Part shown: in pieces, positions 63,301 to 64,000 of the stretch
Layout: each line of letters starts with the position of its first letter
How positions within the stretch are numbered: position 1 is the first letter of the stretch
From: Tetrahymena elliotti 4EA
Lineage: Eukaryota > Ciliophora > Oligohymenophorea > Hymenostomatida > Tetrahymenidae
Assembly: GCA_000231825.2 (NCBI GenBank)
Contig: JH720363.1
Coordinates: 198,271-262,270, forward strand
Reading direction: 5' to 3'
Length of the DNA: 64,000 nt
Made by a program: the position numbers and the translations under genes
Notes under the pieces: model-generated
The model's input: only the letters and a program-made list of their open reading frames with translations
Database searches by the model: none
Told to the model about the DNA's origin: nothing

Positions 63301-64000
63301 TTTTTATTTTTTTCAAATTTAACTTAAATTTTTGTTATTTTCTCATTCTTTGTTTTATTTACTTATTCAATATTTATTATTATAATTTATATAAAGTATG
63401 AATAATATTGGTGATGTAGGAGCATAAAAATTAGGATTTGAATTAGCAAAGTACTCTAATCTCTAAACTTTGAGTCTCAACCTCACGTAAAAATAATGTG
63501 TCAATATTAATTTTGCATTTTTGAATAAATGAATGAATGAATAAAAAATTTAAATTATGAGTGGCAGACAGATAATTTAGGTTGATTTATTTGATATTTT
63601 GTTCTGTCTCATTCATCGATTAATTAATTAATTAATTAATTTTTATTTATTTTTTTAATTAAAATTTTTATCTCTTCTCATTGAATATTTATTTGTTCTA
63701 TTTTTGAAAATGAAAAAATTTTTAAAAGTGGGAATAACATTAATGAAATTGGTGCATAAGGATTTGGATCTTAATTAGCAAAATGCTCTAATCTCAAAAA
63801 TTTGACTCTTTACATTTGGTAAAAATAGTATATCAAATATTAATAATGTATTTTTGTAGGAATTAATAAAGACTTTAATTTATTTGTTATTTTTAGACTA
63901 ATTTACTTGATTATTTGGCTGACTTTCTTGCTTAATCAATCTTCATTTTTATGTTTTCTTTTCAGATTTATTTATTCAAATTTTTAAGTTTTTCTCATTC
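60323..64000 (+). CDS. Third leucine-rich-repeat exon array, partial (continues past window end)
   Basis: A likely first exon starts at ATG 60323 (MSSKDENKNIEQNIQNLNQE). Repeat exons: an irregular one at 60588-60678, then 60770-60859, 60939-61028, 61235-61324, 62521-62610, 62779-62868, 63075-63164, 63397-63486 and 63729-63818. All regular ones are exactly 90 nt and in the same phase as in the other two arrays. Consensus: NNIGDIGAQxLGxxLxxCSNLQxLxLxLR. Between 61.4 and 62.4 kb are decayed members. Exon 60939-61028 is followed by GGAAAA where the donor should be GTAAAA, and the first repeat has no donor. From 62.5 kb the introns are themselves similar to one another (GTAAAAATAGTGTT..., TTATGCATTT, TTTATGAG, TTTGCTCATTCATTA), so exon and intron were duplicated together. 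No kinase domain in view. Confidence 0.75.
61449..61510 (+). pseudogene. Decayed LRR exon
   Basis: After an AAAGG acceptor the frame starts like a repeat (GGAATAATATTAGTAAAATGG = NNISKMG) but the LGSGL-C-NL half is unrecognisable and no donor follows. Confidence 0.5.
62325..62372 (+). pseudogene. 3' half of an LRR exon
   Basis: Matches the end of a repeat (AACCTCTAAACCTTAGC = NLQTLA...) followed by CAGTTAAAAATAG, where intact units have CAGGTAAAAATAG. The 5' half of the repeat and the donor are lost. Confidence 0.5.

Overview
The window looks like macronuclear-type DNA from an oligohymenophorean ciliate, most probably Tetrahymena or a close relative. It is extremely AT-rich. Frames that carry recognisable protein motifs (RING, kinase DFG, SDR YxxxK, PHD, Tap42) run through many TAA and TAG codons and close only at TGA, which is the ciliate nuclear code (TAA/TAG = Gln). 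Introns are about 46-530 nt with GTAA...TAG ends, much longer than typical Paramecium introns. A standard-code reading breaks nearly every real gene into fragments, so all genes below were read with only TGA as stop. No tRNA, rRNA, CRISPR or telomeric repeat was recognised.

Layout. 0.8-9.5 kb: a giant plus-strand gene (Q/N/S-rich N-terminus, divergent protein kinase domain, long unrecognised C-terminus; all splice phases agree, about 2,600 aa). 10.0 kb: a small doubtful ORF. 11.4-14.65 kb (minus): a kinase N-lobe spliced onto nine leucine-rich-repeat (LRR) exons, with decayed LRR copies behind it (15.0-16.0 kb). 16.3-21.6 kb (plus): a second LRR gene with 13 repeat exons. 22.5-23.9 kb (minus): RING/TRAF-type zinc-finger protein. 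24.2-25.0 kb: tandem non-coding repeats. 25.1-27.2 kb (minus): ciliary-type coiled-coil protein. 28.5-29.8 kb (plus): NAD(P)-dependent SDR reductase. 31.7-34.7 kb (plus): PH-domain plus AGC-like kinase. 37.4-38.4 kb (minus): small membrane protein. 39.1-40.5 kb (minus): Tap42/IGBP1 homologue. 41.9-46.4 kb (plus): 1,412-aa B-box-like/coiled-coil protein. 46.5-48.1 kb: ~420-bp tandem repeats. 50.7-51.7 kb (plus): unrecognised membrane/coiled-coil ORF. 52.1-53.4 kb: doubtful, TGA-interrupted frame. 53.8-55.6 kb (plus): poly-Q protein. 56.2-59.3 kb (plus): PHD-finger chromatin-type protein. 60.3-64.0 kb (plus, runs off the end): a third LRR-exon array.

The most striking system is the set of three LRR arrays. 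Each repeat is one exon of exactly 90 or 93 nt in the same splice phase, so exons can be duplicated, lost or skipped without breaking frame. The arrays lie on both strands, include decayed members, and one begins with a truncated kinase. In the third array the introns are duplicated along with the exons. This is a modular, rapidly turning-over receptor-like or scaffold family. Otherwise the genes look like independent eukaryotic housekeeping, ciliary and signalling genes with no operon logic.
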